Shown: positions 8,625 through 17,481, numbered from the stretch's first letter. The stretch: 64,000 nucleotides of DNA from Pseudoxanthomonas sp. Root630 (GCF_001427585.1 NZ_LMGY01000001.1:497270-561269); one strand, 5' to 3'. Notes: generated from the letters alone by a model not told the origin. Numbers and translations: made by a program.

Positions 8625-8754
8625 CGCGTTTCCGGCCCACCGACCATGACCATTGGCAGGGGTCCCGGTGAAGCCCAGCAGGGACACTGCGGGGCGGCCC
8701 CTGGCGTGCGCCATGGGTCACAGGGATGGGGATCCTTATCAATCAGGGGGTTGG

Positions 8755-10365
8755 ATGAAGCGGCTGTGGATTGTCGCCTGCGTGGCGATGTGCGTGATGG
8801 CGGGCGACGTGCGGGCCGCCGAGCCGGTGGACCTGGATGTGGTCGCGAAGATCCGGCACGAGGCGTTCAACCGCTCGCAGGCCGCGGCCAATCTGAAGGA
8901 GCTCACCGAGACCGTCGGGCCGCGCCTGACCGCGTCGCCCAACTACACCCGCGCCAGCGCATGGGCACGCGGCAAGCTGTCCGGCTGGGGTCTCTCCGGG
9001 GTGCACGAAGAAGTCTTCGATCCCGCTTTCGGCCGCGGCTGGGAGTTCAGCTCCGTGCGGGTAGAGATGGTGTCGCCGCGGCAGGTGCCCGTGCATGCCC
9101 TGCCGAAAGCCTGGACACGCGGCACGACTGGGCCGGTAGAGGGCGACGTGGTGCTGGCCTCGTTCAAGACGCTGGCCGACATCGACAAGCAGCGCGGCAA
9201 GCTGCGCGGGAAGATCGTGCTGCTGGACGACGCGCGTGCCTACAAACCTGCCGAGAAGGCCGATTTCCGCCGATACAGCGAGACCGAGCTGGGCGAACTG
9301 CAGACCTTCCCCGTCGCGGCGGATGCGGCGCCTGACGCGCAGGAAAAGCGCCTGGAGGAATACCGCAAGCGCCAGGCACTGACCAAGGCGCTGAACACGT
9401 TCCTCGCGGAGGAGGGCGTGCTGGCGACGTTGTCGCTCAGCTCATGGGATAACGGCATCATCCGGGCCACCGGCGGTGGCGCGCGCAAGGCGGACGAGCC
9501 GGTCGGCGTGACCGAGCTGGTGTTGCCCACCGAGCACTACAACCCGCTGGTGCGTGCCGTGCAGGGCAAGCAGCCGGTGCGCCTGCGCATCGACGTGGAT
9601 TCCCGCTTCACCAGCGAGCAGGACCTGCCGGCCACCAACACGTTCGCGGAAATCCCGGGCAGTGGCGGCAAAGCGGGCGAGGTCGTGATGATCGGCGCGC
9701 ACCTGGATTCGTGGCATACCGGTACGGGCGCCAGCGACAACGGTGCCGGTGTCGTCGTGATGATGGAGGCCATGCGCATCCTGAAGGCGATCGGGGTGAA
9801 GCCGCGCCGCACGATCCGGCTGGCGCTGTGGGGCGGTGAAGAACAAGGCTTGCACGGCTCGGCGGCTTACGTCGCCAAGTACCTGGCCGACTACCCGGCC
9901 CCGACCGATCCGGAGCAGAAGGCGCTGCCGCGTGCCTACCAGCGCGGCACCGGGCCGCTGCAACGCCAGCGCGGTTACGATGGCTTCTCGACGTATTTCA
10001 ACTTCGACAACGGCACCGGCCGCATCCGCGGCATCTATGCGCAGGAAAACCACGCCGCCGTGCCGGTCTTCAAGGCCTGGCTGGAACCCTTCGCCGATGT
10101 CGGCGCGACCATCGTGACCACCCGCAACACGGGTAGTACGGACCACGTTTCGTTCGACCGTGTCGGTTTGCCGGGCTTCCAGTTCGTGCAGGACCCGGCG
10201 GACTACTTCACCCACGTCCACCACACGCACCTGGACACGTACGACCACGTGGTGCCGGAAGACCTCAAGCAGGCGGCGGCGATCATCGCCTCGTTCGCGT
10301 ACCACGCCGCGATGCGCGAAGAGCGACTGCCGCGCAAGCCGTTCGTCGAGCGGGACGAGCAGTAA
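8755..10365 (+). CDS. M28-family zinc metallopeptidase with PA domain (exported aminopeptidase)
   Basis: 536 aa from ATG 8755 (AGGGGG upstream), with a signal peptide of about 22 residues. A protease-associated (PA) insertion spans roughly residues 130-235. The M28 catalytic domain holds the two-zinc motifs: H316-x-D in GAHLDSW, D328 in ASDNGAG, E362-E363 in WGGEEQG, a later Asp in STDHVSF, and the terminal His in HHTHLDTYDHV. All are present, so the enzyme should be active. Family members release N-terminal amino acids or act as carboxypeptidase Q-like dipeptidases in the periplasm or medium. It is transcribed alone. Confidence 0.9.
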   Translation: MKRLWIVACVAMCVMAGDVRAAEPVDLDVVAKIRHEAFNRSQAAANLKELTETVGPRLTASPNYTRASAWARGKLSGWGLSGVHEEVFDPAFGRGWEFSSVRVEMVSPRQVPVHALPKAWTRGTTGPVEGDVVLASFKTLADIDKQRGKLRGKIVLLDDARAYKPAEKADFRRYSETELGELQTFPVAADAAPDAQEKRLEEYRKRQALTKALNTFLAEEGVLATLSLSSWDNGIIRATGGGARKADEPVGVTELVLPTEHYNPLVRAVQGKQPVRLRIDVDSRFTSEQDLPATNTFAEIPGSGGKAGEVVMIGAHLDSWHTGTGASDNGAGVVVMMEAMRILKAIGVKPRRTIRLALWGGEEQGLHGSAAYVAKYLADYPAPTDPEQKALPRAYQRGTGPLQRQRGYDGFSTYFNFDNGTGRIRGIYAQENHAAVPVFKAWLEPFADVGATIVTTRNTGSTDHVSFDRVGLPGFQFVQDPADYFTHVHHTHLDTYDHVVPEDLKQAAAIIASFAYHAAMREERLPRKPFVERDEQ

Positions 10366-10373
10366 GCGCAAGC

Positions 10374-10399
10374 GACGGCGGCCGCATCAGGCCGCCGTC
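10374..10399. terminator. Bidirectional hairpin between the M28 peptidase and nth
   Basis: GACGGCGGCC and GGCCGCCGTC form a 10-bp stem whose loop contains the nth stop codon. The two genes converge here. Confidence 0.55.
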
Positions 10400-11049
10400 T
10401 TCTCCTTGAACCGGCAGAGATCGCGGATCACGCACTGCGGGCAGTCCGGCTTGCGTGCCTTGCACACGTAGCGTCCGTGCAGGATCAACCAATGATGCGC
10501 ATCCAGCATGAACTCCGCCGGCACCACCTTCAGCAGCTTGTCCTCCACCGTACGTACGTCCTTGCCGGGTGCCAGCCCGGTGCGGTTGGCGACGCGGAAG
10601 ATATGCGTGTCCACCGCGATGGTCGGTTCGCCGAAGGCGGTATTGAGCACCACGTTCGCGGTCTTGCGGCCCACGCCGGGCAGGCCTTCGAGCGCTTCGC
10701 GCGAACGGGGCACTTCGCCGCCGTACTGATCGATCAGGATGCGGCAGGTGGCGATCACGTTCTTCGCCTTGGCGTTGAACAGGCCGATCGTGGCGATGTA
10801 CTTCTTCAGCCCGTCCTCGCCGAGCGCGAGGATCGCGGCCGGGGTGTTGGCGACGGGAAAGAGCCGTCGGGTCGCCTTGTTGACGCCCACGTCGGTCGCC
10901 TGCGCGGACAGGGTCACCGCAACCAGCAACTCGAAGGGCGTGCTGTAGTCCAGTTCCGTGGTCGGACGCGGATTGAGTTCGCGCAACCGCGAGAACAGTT
11001 CCACCACTTCATCACGCTTGAGCGTCGGGCTCCGCCGCGGCGCACTCAT
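10387..11049 (-). CDS. nth: Endonuclease III
   Basis: 220 aa. The helix-hairpin-helix is LPGVGRKTANVVL with the catalytic Lys, the catalytic Asp is in AVDTHIFRVANR, and the C-terminal [4Fe-4S] cluster C-x6-C-x2-C-x5-C (CKARKPDCPQCVIRDLC) is intact. It is a base-excision-repair glycosylase/AP lyase for oxidised pyrimidines. The ATG overlaps the stop of the upstream small gene (ATGA). In-frame sequence upstream of 11049 reads through that small gene and is not used. Confidence 0.96.
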   Translation of the reverse strand: MSAPRRSPTLKRDEVVELFSRLRELNPRPTTELDYSTPFELLVAVTLSAQATDVGVNKATRRLFPVANTPAAILALGEDGLKKYIATIGLFNAKAKNVIATCRILIDQYGGEVPRSREALEGLPGVGRKTANVVLNTAFGEPTIAVDTHIFRVANRTGLAPGKDVRTVEDKLLKVVPAEFMLDAHHWLILHGRYVCKARKPDCPQCVIRDLCRFKEKTAA

Positions 11050-11414
11050 GGTTTCGAGCGCTCCGCGGCCTTGGCCCGTGCGCGTTCCAGGATGGCCGCC
11101 GCCGCTGCCGGCAACGCAGGCTTTACGGGCGCCGCCGGTCCGGTGGGCAGGGCGGCGATGCGTCGCGCCTCGCGTTCGGCGGCACGGCGTTCGAGTCGCG
11201 CGGCGCGCTGGAGATAGCGGTCGCGCGCGGCCCATGCCGTCCGCAGGCGGGTCTGCGCACGCGCGACCACGTCGGCATGCGTCCGGTCGCCGTCGCGCTC
11301 GCCACACGGCTTCCACGCCATGAGGCCGGCATCCAGCGCGGCGTCCAGTTCATCTCCGGCCAGCAGGTCCGCCAGGATCCGCGCCTGTTCGCAGCCGGGG
11401 CAGGGTGCGGACAT
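11046..11414 (-). CDS. Small conserved hypothetical protein upstream of nth
   Basis: 122 aa, no assigned function. The N terminus has a CPGC motif (residues 5-8), possibly a metal or redox site, and the remainder is Ala/Arg-rich helix (RAARLERRAAEREARRIAA). It is cytoplasmic: no signal or membrane segment. It overlaps nth by 4 bp, so the two are translationally coupled, and lies 6 bp after the enoyl-CoA hydratase gene. Partnership with Nth is only suggested by this arrangement. Confidence 0.7.
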   Translation of the reverse strand: MSAPCPGCEQARILADLLAGDELDAALDAGLMAWKPCGERDGDRTHADVVARAQTRLRTAWAARDRYLQRAARLERRAAEREARRIAALPTGPAAPVKPALPAAAAAILERARAKAAERSKP

Positions 11415-11419
11415 CCGCT

Positions 11420-12202
11420 TCAGCGGCCGGTGAAGGCGGGCTTGCGGCGTTCGGTGAAGGCGCGCGTGCCTTCGCGCATGTCGTCGGTCGAGAACATCAG
11501 GCCGAACTGCGCGGTCTCATACTGCAGTCCTTCCTCGATGCCGCATTCGCCGCCCACATTGACCACGTCGAGCGTGGCGCGCAGGGCCAGCGGCGCGGAG
11601 GCGGCCAGTTGCGCGGCCACCTTGCGCGTTTCGTCTTCCAGCTCCGCCGCCGGCACGACCCGGTTGACGACGCCCAACTGCAGGGCGCGTTCGGCCGTGA
11701 TCGGCGCGCCCAGCAGGCACAGCTCGAGCGTCGCGGCGCGACCGGCGAGGCGCAGCAGGCGCTGGCTGCCGCCAAAACCGGGGATCAGGCCCAGGTTGAT
11801 CTCGGGCTGCCCGAGCTTGGCCGTGTCCGCGGCGATGCGCAGGTGGCAGGCCATGGCGAGCTCCAGGCCGCCGCCCAGGGCAAACCCGTTGACCATCGCG
11901 ATGACGGGCTTGGGCAGGGTTTCGATGGTGCGCATCAACCGCTGGCCGCGCAGCGAGAAGTCGCGACCCTCGGTGGCCCGCAGGTCCGCCATTTCGGCGA
12001 TGTCGGCCCCCGCCACGAAGGCTTTCGGCCCCGCGCCGGTCAGCACGACCACGCGTACGGCGGGGTCTTCGCCCGCCGCCGTGAAGGCGGCCTGCAGCGC
12101 GTCCAGGGTGGCGGCATTGAGGGCATTCAGCTTGTCGGGACGATGGACGGTGAGGCGGCGGATGCCATCGGCATCGCTAACGAGGACAAGGCTTTCGGAC
12201 AT
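11420..12202 (-). CDS. Enoyl-CoA hydratase/isomerase (crotonase family)
   Basis: 260 aa single-domain crotonase. The oxyanion-hole segments are FVAGADIAEM and FALGGGLELAMAC, and both catalytic glutamates are present (GGGLEL and GQPEINLGL), so true hydration of 2-trans-enoyl-CoA is likely. It resembles short-chain hydratases of fatty-acid or amino-acid breakdown. It is first of a three-gene unit with the small protein and nth, spaced 5 bp from the next gene. The substrate cannot be told. Confidence 0.9.
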   Translation of the reverse strand: MSESLVLVSDADGIRRLTVHRPDKLNALNAATLDALQAAFTAAGEDPAVRVVVLTGAGPKAFVAGADIAEMADLRATEGRDFSLRGQRLMRTIETLPKPVIAMVNGFALGGGLELAMACHLRIAADTAKLGQPEINLGLIPGFGGSQRLLRLAGRAATLELCLLGAPITAERALQLGVVNRVVPAAELEDETRKVAAQLAASAPLALRATLDVVNVGGECGIEEGLQYETAQFGLMFSTDDMREGTRAFTERRKPAFTGR

Positions 12203-12359
12203 GGGATTTTCAGGTGTTTTGTAAAATTTCGGTAAAGAGGGAACTCTGCCCCGGAGACCCGGTCAGAGCAGCCTGCTGTCAGTGGCGGTTAAGCGCCCCG
12301 GCCGCTATCCTAGCGCGTCCATTCCAGGCGGTACGCCGCCCATCCCGGAGAGTGTGTTG

Positions 12360-13061
12360 ATGAAGTTGCGTACGTTAGTGGTCGCTGTTGCGGCATTCGC
12401 CATGGCCGGTAGCGCCTTGGCCCAGGACGTCTCGTCCGAGAAGGGCAAGCTGAGCTATTACTTCGGCTACGACTATGGCAACAACCTGGCCGAGCTGACC
12501 GCCCGTGGCGAGCAGTTGGACATCAACTCCGTGGTCAAGGGCCTGCAGGATGCGTATGCCAAGCAGAAGCCCGCCCTGACCAGCGAGCAGCTGAAGCCCG
12601 CGCTGGAAGCCTTCCAGAAGCGTGAGCAGGCTCGCGCCCAGCAGGCCAAGGCCGAGTACGACAAGGTCGCGGCCGAGAACAAGACGAAGAGCGATCAGTT
12701 CATCGCCGGCTTCAAGGGTCAGTCCGGCGTGAAGCTGCTGCCCAGCGGCGTGGCTTACAAGGTGCTCGAGAACGGCACTGGCGCCAAGCCCACGCAGGCG
12801 AGCACGGTGGAACTGCAGGTCGCGGGTGCCTACCCGTTCGGCCAGCGTCCGACCGAAGCGCGTCCGCCGCAGCAGATGAAGGACGTGAAGGTCAGCGCCA
12901 TCGAGATGCAGGCCATGCGCGAAGTGCTGCTGCAGATGCCGGTCGGCTCGAAGTGGGAAGTCGCCCTGCCGCCGGAAAAGGCCTACGGCGCGGATCCGCG
13001 CACGGGCTTCCCGCCGAACGTGGCGGTGGTGTTCGAGATCAAGCTGGTCAGCGCGAAGTAA
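12360..13061 (+). CDS. FKBP-type peptidyl-prolyl isomerase, exported, Mip/FkpA-like
   Basis: 233 aa from ATG 12360 with signal peptide ending GSALA. Residues about 25-130 are the helical FKBP N-terminal dimerisation domain (SYYFGYDYGNNLAEL, long Lys/Glu/Ala helix). The C terminus is the FKBP fold (LPSGVAYKVLENGTG ... PPNVAVVFEIKLV). The central FKBP segment, normally V-x-V-H-Y-x-G, reads ELQVAGAYPFGQ, so several active-site residues differ. It may act more as a periplasmic chaperone than as a fast isomerase. It is monocistronic. Confidence 0.88.
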   Translation: MKLRTLVVAVAAFAMAGSALAQDVSSEKGKLSYYFGYDYGNNLAELTARGEQLDINSVVKGLQDAYAKQKPALTSEQLKPALEAFQKREQARAQQAKAEYDKVAAENKTKSDQFIAGFKGQSGVKLLPSGVAYKVLENGTGAKPTQASTVELQVAGAYPFGQRPTEARPPQQMKDVKVSAIEMQAMREVLLQMPVGSKWEVALPPEKAYGADPRTGFPPNVAVVFEIKLVSAK

Positions 13062-13083
13062 TTCCCGCCTGATCGTTCCATCC

Positions 13084-13107
13084 CTGCGCCGGCCTCGTGC
13101 CGGCGCA
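13084..13107 (+). terminator. GC-rich hairpin after the FKBP gene
   Basis: CTGCGCCGGC and GCCGGCGCAG form a stem 22 bp after the stop. Without a clear T-run it is a weak terminator candidate. Confidence 0.4.
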
Positions 13108-13162
13108 GTGCTTTGCGCGGCAGGAAGCGTTTTCGCGCTACCCTCCGCAGGTGTCCGACGAC

Positions 13163-13966
13163 ATGAATACCGCTTTCCGCGCCGTGCTCAGCCCGTGCAC
13201 CGGCGTTTGCACGCTGGACGACGCCGGCCTCTGCCAGGGTTGCCTGCGCACCACCTCGGAGATCGCACGCTGGTCGCAGATGAACGATGACGAACGCCTG
13301 CGCCTAATGGAATCCGTGCTGCCCGCACGCGAACGCGCGCGCGCGCCGCTTGTCGAACAGTTGCGCGAAAGCGTCCGCCTGCAGCGCGCCCTGCATCCGC
13401 TGGGCGCCGTGCCGCGCGCGCCGGGATGGAACCAGGAAGAACTCGTCGATCTGCTCCCGCCGGGACCGCTGGCGGAAGCGGCCGTACTCGCCGGCCTCGT
13501 CCCGCGCGATACGGGCACCCAGGTGTTGCTGACGCGACGCACCGATGGGTTGCGCCACCATGGGGGGCAGGTGAGTTTCCCCGGGGGACGCATCGAGTCC
13601 ACCGACGTGGACGTCGTCGCCGCTGCATTGCGCGAGAGCCGCGAGGAGATAGCGCTACAGGCGTCACAGGTCACGCCGCTGGGCTTCCTCGACCCGTTCA
13701 CCACCATCAGCGGCTTCCGCGTGGTGCCGGTGGTCGCGCTGGTCGATCCGGCGTTCGTGCCCGTGCCCGAGCCGAACGAAGTCGCCGACGTGTTCGAAGT
13801 CCCGCTCGATTACCTGCTCGCGCCCGACAACCTGCGCCGTGTCGAGGTCGACTACCGTGGCCGTCGCCGTGCGGTGCTCGAGTACGCGTGGCCCGGGCAG
13901 CGCATCTGGGGCGCGACGGCCGCCATCCTGTTCAACCTGCGGCAACGGCTGGAGCAATTCGCATGA
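13163..13966 (+). CDS. DUF1289 - NUDIX hydrolase fusion (CoA pyrophosphatase-like)
   Basis: 267 aa from ATG 13163. Residues about 10-50 are a DUF1289 zinc-knuckle: SPCTGVCTLD, then C-x-G-C in LCQGCLRT, followed by EIARWSQM. From about residue 120 comes a NUDIX domain with the box GGRIESTDVDVVAAALRE and REEI, resembling CoA pyrophosphatase (NudL/YeaB), whose signature L-L-T-x-R is seen as VLLTRR. The second half probably hydrolyses CoA or nucleotide pyrophosphates; DUF1289 may bind iron or zinc. The stop overlaps the ATG of the sulfurtransferase (ATGA). These two domains are usually separate proteins. Confidence 0.87.
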   Translation: MNTAFRAVLSPCTGVCTLDDAGLCQGCLRTTSEIARWSQMNDDERLRLMESVLPARERARAPLVEQLRESVRLQRALHPLGAVPRAPGWNQEELVDLLPPGPLAEAAVLAGLVPRDTGTQVLLTRRTDGLRHHGGQVSFPGGRIESTDVDVVAAALRESREEIALQASQVTPLGFLDPFTTISGFRVVPVVALVDPAFVPVPEPNEVADVFEVPLDYLLAPDNLRRVEVDYRGRRRAVLEYAWPGQRIWGATAAILFNLRQRLEQFA

Positions 13967-14820
13967 ACTGGACCGCGCTCGTCGATGCGGACACGTTGTC
14001 GACCGTCCTCGGTGCACCCGGCCTGCGGCTGGTGGATGCGCGCTTCGTCATGCTCAACGCAGCGCCCGATGCAGGCCGCCAGGCCTATGCACAGGGACAT
14101 CTGCCCGGTGCTGTCCATGCCGATCTGAATCTCGATCTGTCGGACCTGTCCAAGACGGGCGAGGGGAGGCACCCGTTGCCCGACGAAGCGGCCTTCGCGC
14201 GCCGGCTCGGCGAGTGGGGCATCACGCCGGCGCACCAGGTCGTGGTGTACGACGCAGGCGACGGCAGCATGGCGGCCGCGCGCGCGTGGTGGTTGCTGAA
14301 GCTGCTGGGCCATGAACGCGTTGCCGTCCTTGACGGTGGACTGGCCGCCTGGCGTGCCGTGGGCGGTGCGGAGACGGACGCGATCCCCGACATCGCGCCT
14401 GCACCGGCCTATCCCGGTCGCTTCGACATGCGGCAATGCGCGGGTGCGGACGAGGTCGTCGCGCGCCTGCACGACGCCGCCGGCTGGCTGTTCGATGCGC
14501 GCGCCGCCGAACGTTTCCGCGGCGAAGTCGAACCCATCGATCCCATCGCGGGTCACGTGCCGGGTGCGGTCAACCTGCCGTTCGCGCAGGCACTCCGCGA
14601 TGGGCGCTTCAAGCCGGCCGCTGAGCTGCGTTCCCTGTTATCGCCTTTACTGGGCGATCGTGAGGCTTCCGAGAGCGTGCTGATGTGCGGCTCCGGGGTG
14701 ACGGCCTGCCATCTGCTGCTTGCCTTCGAGCACGCCGGCCTGCACGGCGCACGGATCTATCCCGGCTCGTGGAGTGGCTGGATCAGCGATCCCGCGCATC
14801 CCGTCGCACGCGGCGACTGA
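13963..14820 (+). CDS. sseA: 3-mercaptopyruvate/thiosulfate sulfurtransferase (tandem rhodanese)
   Basis: 285 aa with two rhodanese domains. The second holds the active-site loop CGSGVTA, characteristic of 3-mercaptopyruvate sulfurtransferases, and the C-terminal YPGSWSGW segment is typical of SseA. It transfers sulfane sulfur to cyanide or thiols in the cytoplasm. It is translationally coupled to the DUF1289-NUDIX gene (4-bp overlap), so the two form an operon. Confidence 0.92.
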   Translation: MNWTALVDADTLSTVLGAPGLRLVDARFVMLNAAPDAGRQAYAQGHLPGAVHADLNLDLSDLSKTGEGRHPLPDEAAFARRLGEWGITPAHQVVVYDAGDGSMAAARAWWLLKLLGHERVAVLDGGLAAWRAVGGAETDAIPDIAPAPAYPGRFDMRQCAGADEVVARLHDAAGWLFDARAAERFRGEVEPIDPIAGHVPGAVNLPFAQALRDGRFKPAAELRSLLSPLLGDREASESVLMCGSGVTACHLLLAFEHAGLHGARIYPGSWSGWISDPAHPVARGD

Positions 14821-14892
14821 TCCGCCCGGGGCCGTCATGGCCCTGTCATCGATGCGCGGCACGCTCCCGCGGTTTCATCAGGGGGATCGTCC

Positions 14893-16215
14893 GTGCTTCA
14901 TCGTCTGCTCAATGCGACCGTCATGGTCGCCATGTTGTGCTGCGCCTGCGCGCCCGCCGTCGCGCAGGACGTGGAGGCCGAACGCCTTCGCATCCACGGA
15001 TCCAACACCGTCGGCGCCGAGGTGATGCCGCGCATCGTCGATGCATGGCTGCGTTCCATCGGCTACACCGGCATCGAGCGCCGCACGCCACGCCCCGGCC
15101 GTACCGAGATCGCAGCGGTCCGCGATGGCGAAGCCCTGGTCGTGGAGATCGATCGTCGCGGGTCCGCGTCCGGCTTCCAGTCCCTAGTGGAGGGCAATGC
15201 GGAACTCGCGATGATGGCCCGCGCACCCACCGCCGCCGAGCGCTATGCGGCCTGGCAGCTCGGCGACCTCGCTTCGCCCGAGCAGGAGTTCACCGTGGCG
15301 CTGGACGGGCTGGCGATCGTGGTCAATGACCGCAACCCGGTACGGAAGATTAGCGTCGCGCAGTTGCGCGACATCGCGGCAGGACGCATTCGCTCGTGGT
15401 CGCAGCTCGGGGGCGAGGATGCGCCCATCCTCGTGCATGCCGGCCCTGAGGCGGGCGGCAGCCGTGAGTTCCTGCAGCAGCGCGTGATGCTGGGCGGCGC
15501 ATCGAGCGGCATCACCGCACACGCGCGCCTGCGGCAGGCAGCCCGGGCCGTGGCCGATGACCGGCATGCGATGGCCATTGTGGAGCTGGCCACCCGCATT
15601 CCCGCAGGAACCCGCACGCTGGCCGTATCCGATGGCGGTGGCGCGGTGCTTCCCTCGCGCCTCAACGTGAGTAGCGAAGACTATCCACTGGTGCGCCGTT
15701 ACCGCCTCTACGGCGCTCCGCTGATGTCGGCGCTGGGGCGCAGCCTGGCGTTGTACGCCGTGGGGCGCGAGGGGCAGCGCGCCGTCGAGGGGACGGGTCT
15801 GCAGTCGGTGATGCTGCGAACGGCATTGCAGCCCGCGCAGGTGACCGGTGCGCAGGCGTATCGCGATGCCGTCGCAGGCGCTACGCGGCTGCCGGTCGGC
15901 ATGCGTTTCAACATGGGCTCGCTCAGTACGCTGTTCGAAAGCCGCAGCGCCCTGGACATGGAGCGCCTGGTGGCGTTCATGCGCCTTCCCCGGAACCAGG
16001 GACGTTCGCTGGTGGTCGTCGCTTTCGCGGACCACGATCCGGGCAATCGCCTGCTGCCCACCATGCTCAGCAACGAGCGCGCGGACATGGTGGCCGGCTA
16101 CCTGACCCGCAACGGCATCCCGGTGGCCCGTTCCGTTGGCCTGGGCGATCTGCGCCCGTTGGCCGGTGGTGGACGACGCGATCGCAACGAGCGCGTCGAA
16201 GTGTGGTTGCTCTAG
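14893..16215 (+). CDS. PstS-like substrate-binding protein fused to an OmpA-type peptidoglycan-binding domain
   Basis: 440 aa from GTG 14893 (CAGGGGG upstream). A signal peptide (cleavage near PAVAQ) is followed by a PstS-like periplasmic binding domain (RIHGSNTVGAEVMPRIVDAW, GSASGFQSL, GGSREFLQQRVM) to about residue 330. After that comes an OmpA C-terminal domain (MRFNMGSLSTLFE ... LSNERADMVAGYL ... RRDRNERVEVWLL). Such a protein would hold a phosphate- or anion-binding module at the peptidoglycan. Two ordinary PstS genes lie 8-10 kb away; here no transporter genes adjoin. The ligand is unknown, and a sensory or storage role is conjecture. Confidence 0.85.
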   Translation: MLHRLLNATVMVAMLCCACAPAVAQDVEAERLRIHGSNTVGAEVMPRIVDAWLRSIGYTGIERRTPRPGRTEIAAVRDGEALVVEIDRRGSASGFQSLVEGNAELAMMARAPTAAERYAAWQLGDLASPEQEFTVALDGLAIVVNDRNPVRKISVAQLRDIAAGRIRSWSQLGGEDAPILVHAGPEAGGSREFLQQRVMLGGASSGITAHARLRQAARAVADDRHAMAIVELATRIPAGTRTLAVSDGGGAVLPSRLNVSSEDYPLVRRYRLYGAPLMSALGRSLALYAVGREGQRAVEGTGLQSVMLRTALQPAQVTGAQAYRDAVAGATRLPVGMRFNMGSLSTLFESRSALDMERLVAFMRLPRNQGRSLVVVAFADHDPGNRLLPTMLSNERADMVAGYLTRNGIPVARSVGLGDLRPLAGGGRRDRNERVEVWLL

Positions 16216-16222
16216 CGGAAGA

Positions 16223-16999
16223 TCACTTCTTCAGCTTGTCGATCAATGCGCGCAGCGCGGCCTGCGTGTCCGGCGCATGCCAGGCATCGACGAAGCGCTC
16301 GAGCTGGATCAGCGCCGGATCGAGCGCTTCCACCAGATCGCGGCGGGCGAGGGCGCGGGTCTGCAGCATCGGATGATGCGGCAGGGCCAGCAGCTGCTGC
16401 AGCCAGGCAACGGCGCGCGCGGTGACATTGTCCTGGTCGACCAGTTCATCGACCAGGCCGATTTCCAGCGCACGCTCAGCCGGCACCATTTCGCCCGCCA
16501 CCAGCAGGCGTTCCGCGCGATACGGACCCACCACGCGGCGCATGAGGCGCTGGATGCCCTCCGGCACCACCAGGCCTACCTGCGTTTCGTTGAGGCCCAG
16601 CGCGAACGGGCGCGCCGGATCCGGGCTGCGCGCCATCACCCGGTAGTCGCAGCACAGCGCCAGCACACAGCCGCCCGCCGGCGCGTGGCCGGTGATCGCG
16701 GCGACCACGGGCACGCGCGATTCCGCCAGCGTGCGCGCGGCGCCGAAGAACGCCTGCCAGGCATCGAGCAGGGCCTTGCGGTCGTCGCCGAGCGACATCA
16801 GGTAGGGCACGTCCATGCCGGCGGAGAAGATCTTCGGATTGCCGGCCAGCACGATGCCGCGCACACCGTCGTCGAGCGCGGTGTCGAGCGCATCGATCAA
16901 CGCGCGGCACAGATCCGTATTGAGGGCGTTGACCGGCGCGCGCGCCAGCCGGATTTCGCGGATGTCGCCGTGGTCGGCGATTTCGATGAGGGCGCTCAT
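16223..16999 (-). CDS. Crotonase-family protein, probable delta3,delta2-enoyl-CoA isomerase type
   Basis: 258 aa. Oxyanion motifs are FSAGMDVPYLMS and HAPAGGCVLALCCDYR. The first hydratase glutamate is replaced by valine (GGCVLAL), while the second is kept in LGLNETQVGLVVPEG. This pattern, and the PAGGC...CDYR...GLNE series, matches mitochondrial ECI1-type isomerases, which need only one glutamate. The enzyme would shift 3-enoyl-CoA double bonds during beta-oxidation of unsaturated fatty acids. It converges on the PstS-OmpA gene with 7 bp between the stops. Confidence 0.85.
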   Translation of the reverse strand: MSALIEIADHGDIREIRLARAPVNALNTDLCRALIDALDTALDDGVRGIVLAGNPKIFSAGMDVPYLMSLGDDRKALLDAWQAFFGAARTLAESRVPVVAAITGHAPAGGCVLALCCDYRVMARSPDPARPFALGLNETQVGLVVPEGIQRLMRRVVGPYRAERLLVAGEMVPAERALEIGLVDELVDQDNVTARAVAWLQQLLALPHHPMLQTRALARRDLVEALDPALIQLERFVDAWHAPDTQAALRALIDKLKK

Positions 17000-17037
17000 T
17001 CACCATCTCCCTGGAGTCAGGCCGCTATCATAGGCGC

Positions 17038-17481
17038 ATGAACCGACGCTTCGTGATGCACCCGTTGCTGGGTCTGGCGTTCGCCGCCTCGCTCCCCGCC
17101 ATGGCCGCCGAATGCCTGCCGAAAGTGCAGGGCGCGTGGGTGCGCGTACCGCCGGTGGCGATGCCGATGATGGCCGGGTTCGTCCGCATCGAGAACCCGT
17201 GCCGCGCGCCGCTCACGGTGGTGGGCGCGGAGAGCCTGGCGTTCGCGGATGTGTCGTTGCACGAGACGCGCGAGGAAGGCGGCGTCAGCCGGATGCGGGA
17301 AGTCGAGCGCCTGCCTGTCGCACCCGGCAAGGCCGTGGAGCTCAAGCCCGGCGGCCTGCACCTGATGCTGCATGGTGCTTATGCGCCGGTAGCCGTCGGT
17401 GAGAAGGTGGTGATCACACTGAAGCTCGCCGATGGGCGCTCGTTGCCGGTGCAGTTCGAAGCGCGCAAGAGCGCGCCCTGA
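17038..17481 (+). CDS. Periplasmic copper chaperone PCuAC
   Basis: 147 aa with a signal peptide ending MAA. The copper motif H-x10-M-x21-H-x-M is perfect: His in SLHET, Met in SRMRE, then HLM in GGLHLML. PCuAC hands Cu(I) to the CuA/CuB centres of cytochrome oxidase together with Sco proteins. No sco or cox gene is adjacent. It is divergent from the isomerase gene (38-bp gap). Confidence 0.93.
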   Translation: MNRRFVMHPLLGLAFAASLPAMAAECLPKVQGAWVRVPPVAMPMMAGFVRIENPCRAPLTVVGAESLAFADVSLHETREEGGVSRMREVERLPVAPGKAVELKPGGLHLMLHGAYAPVAVGEKVVITLKLADGRSLPVQFEARKSAP

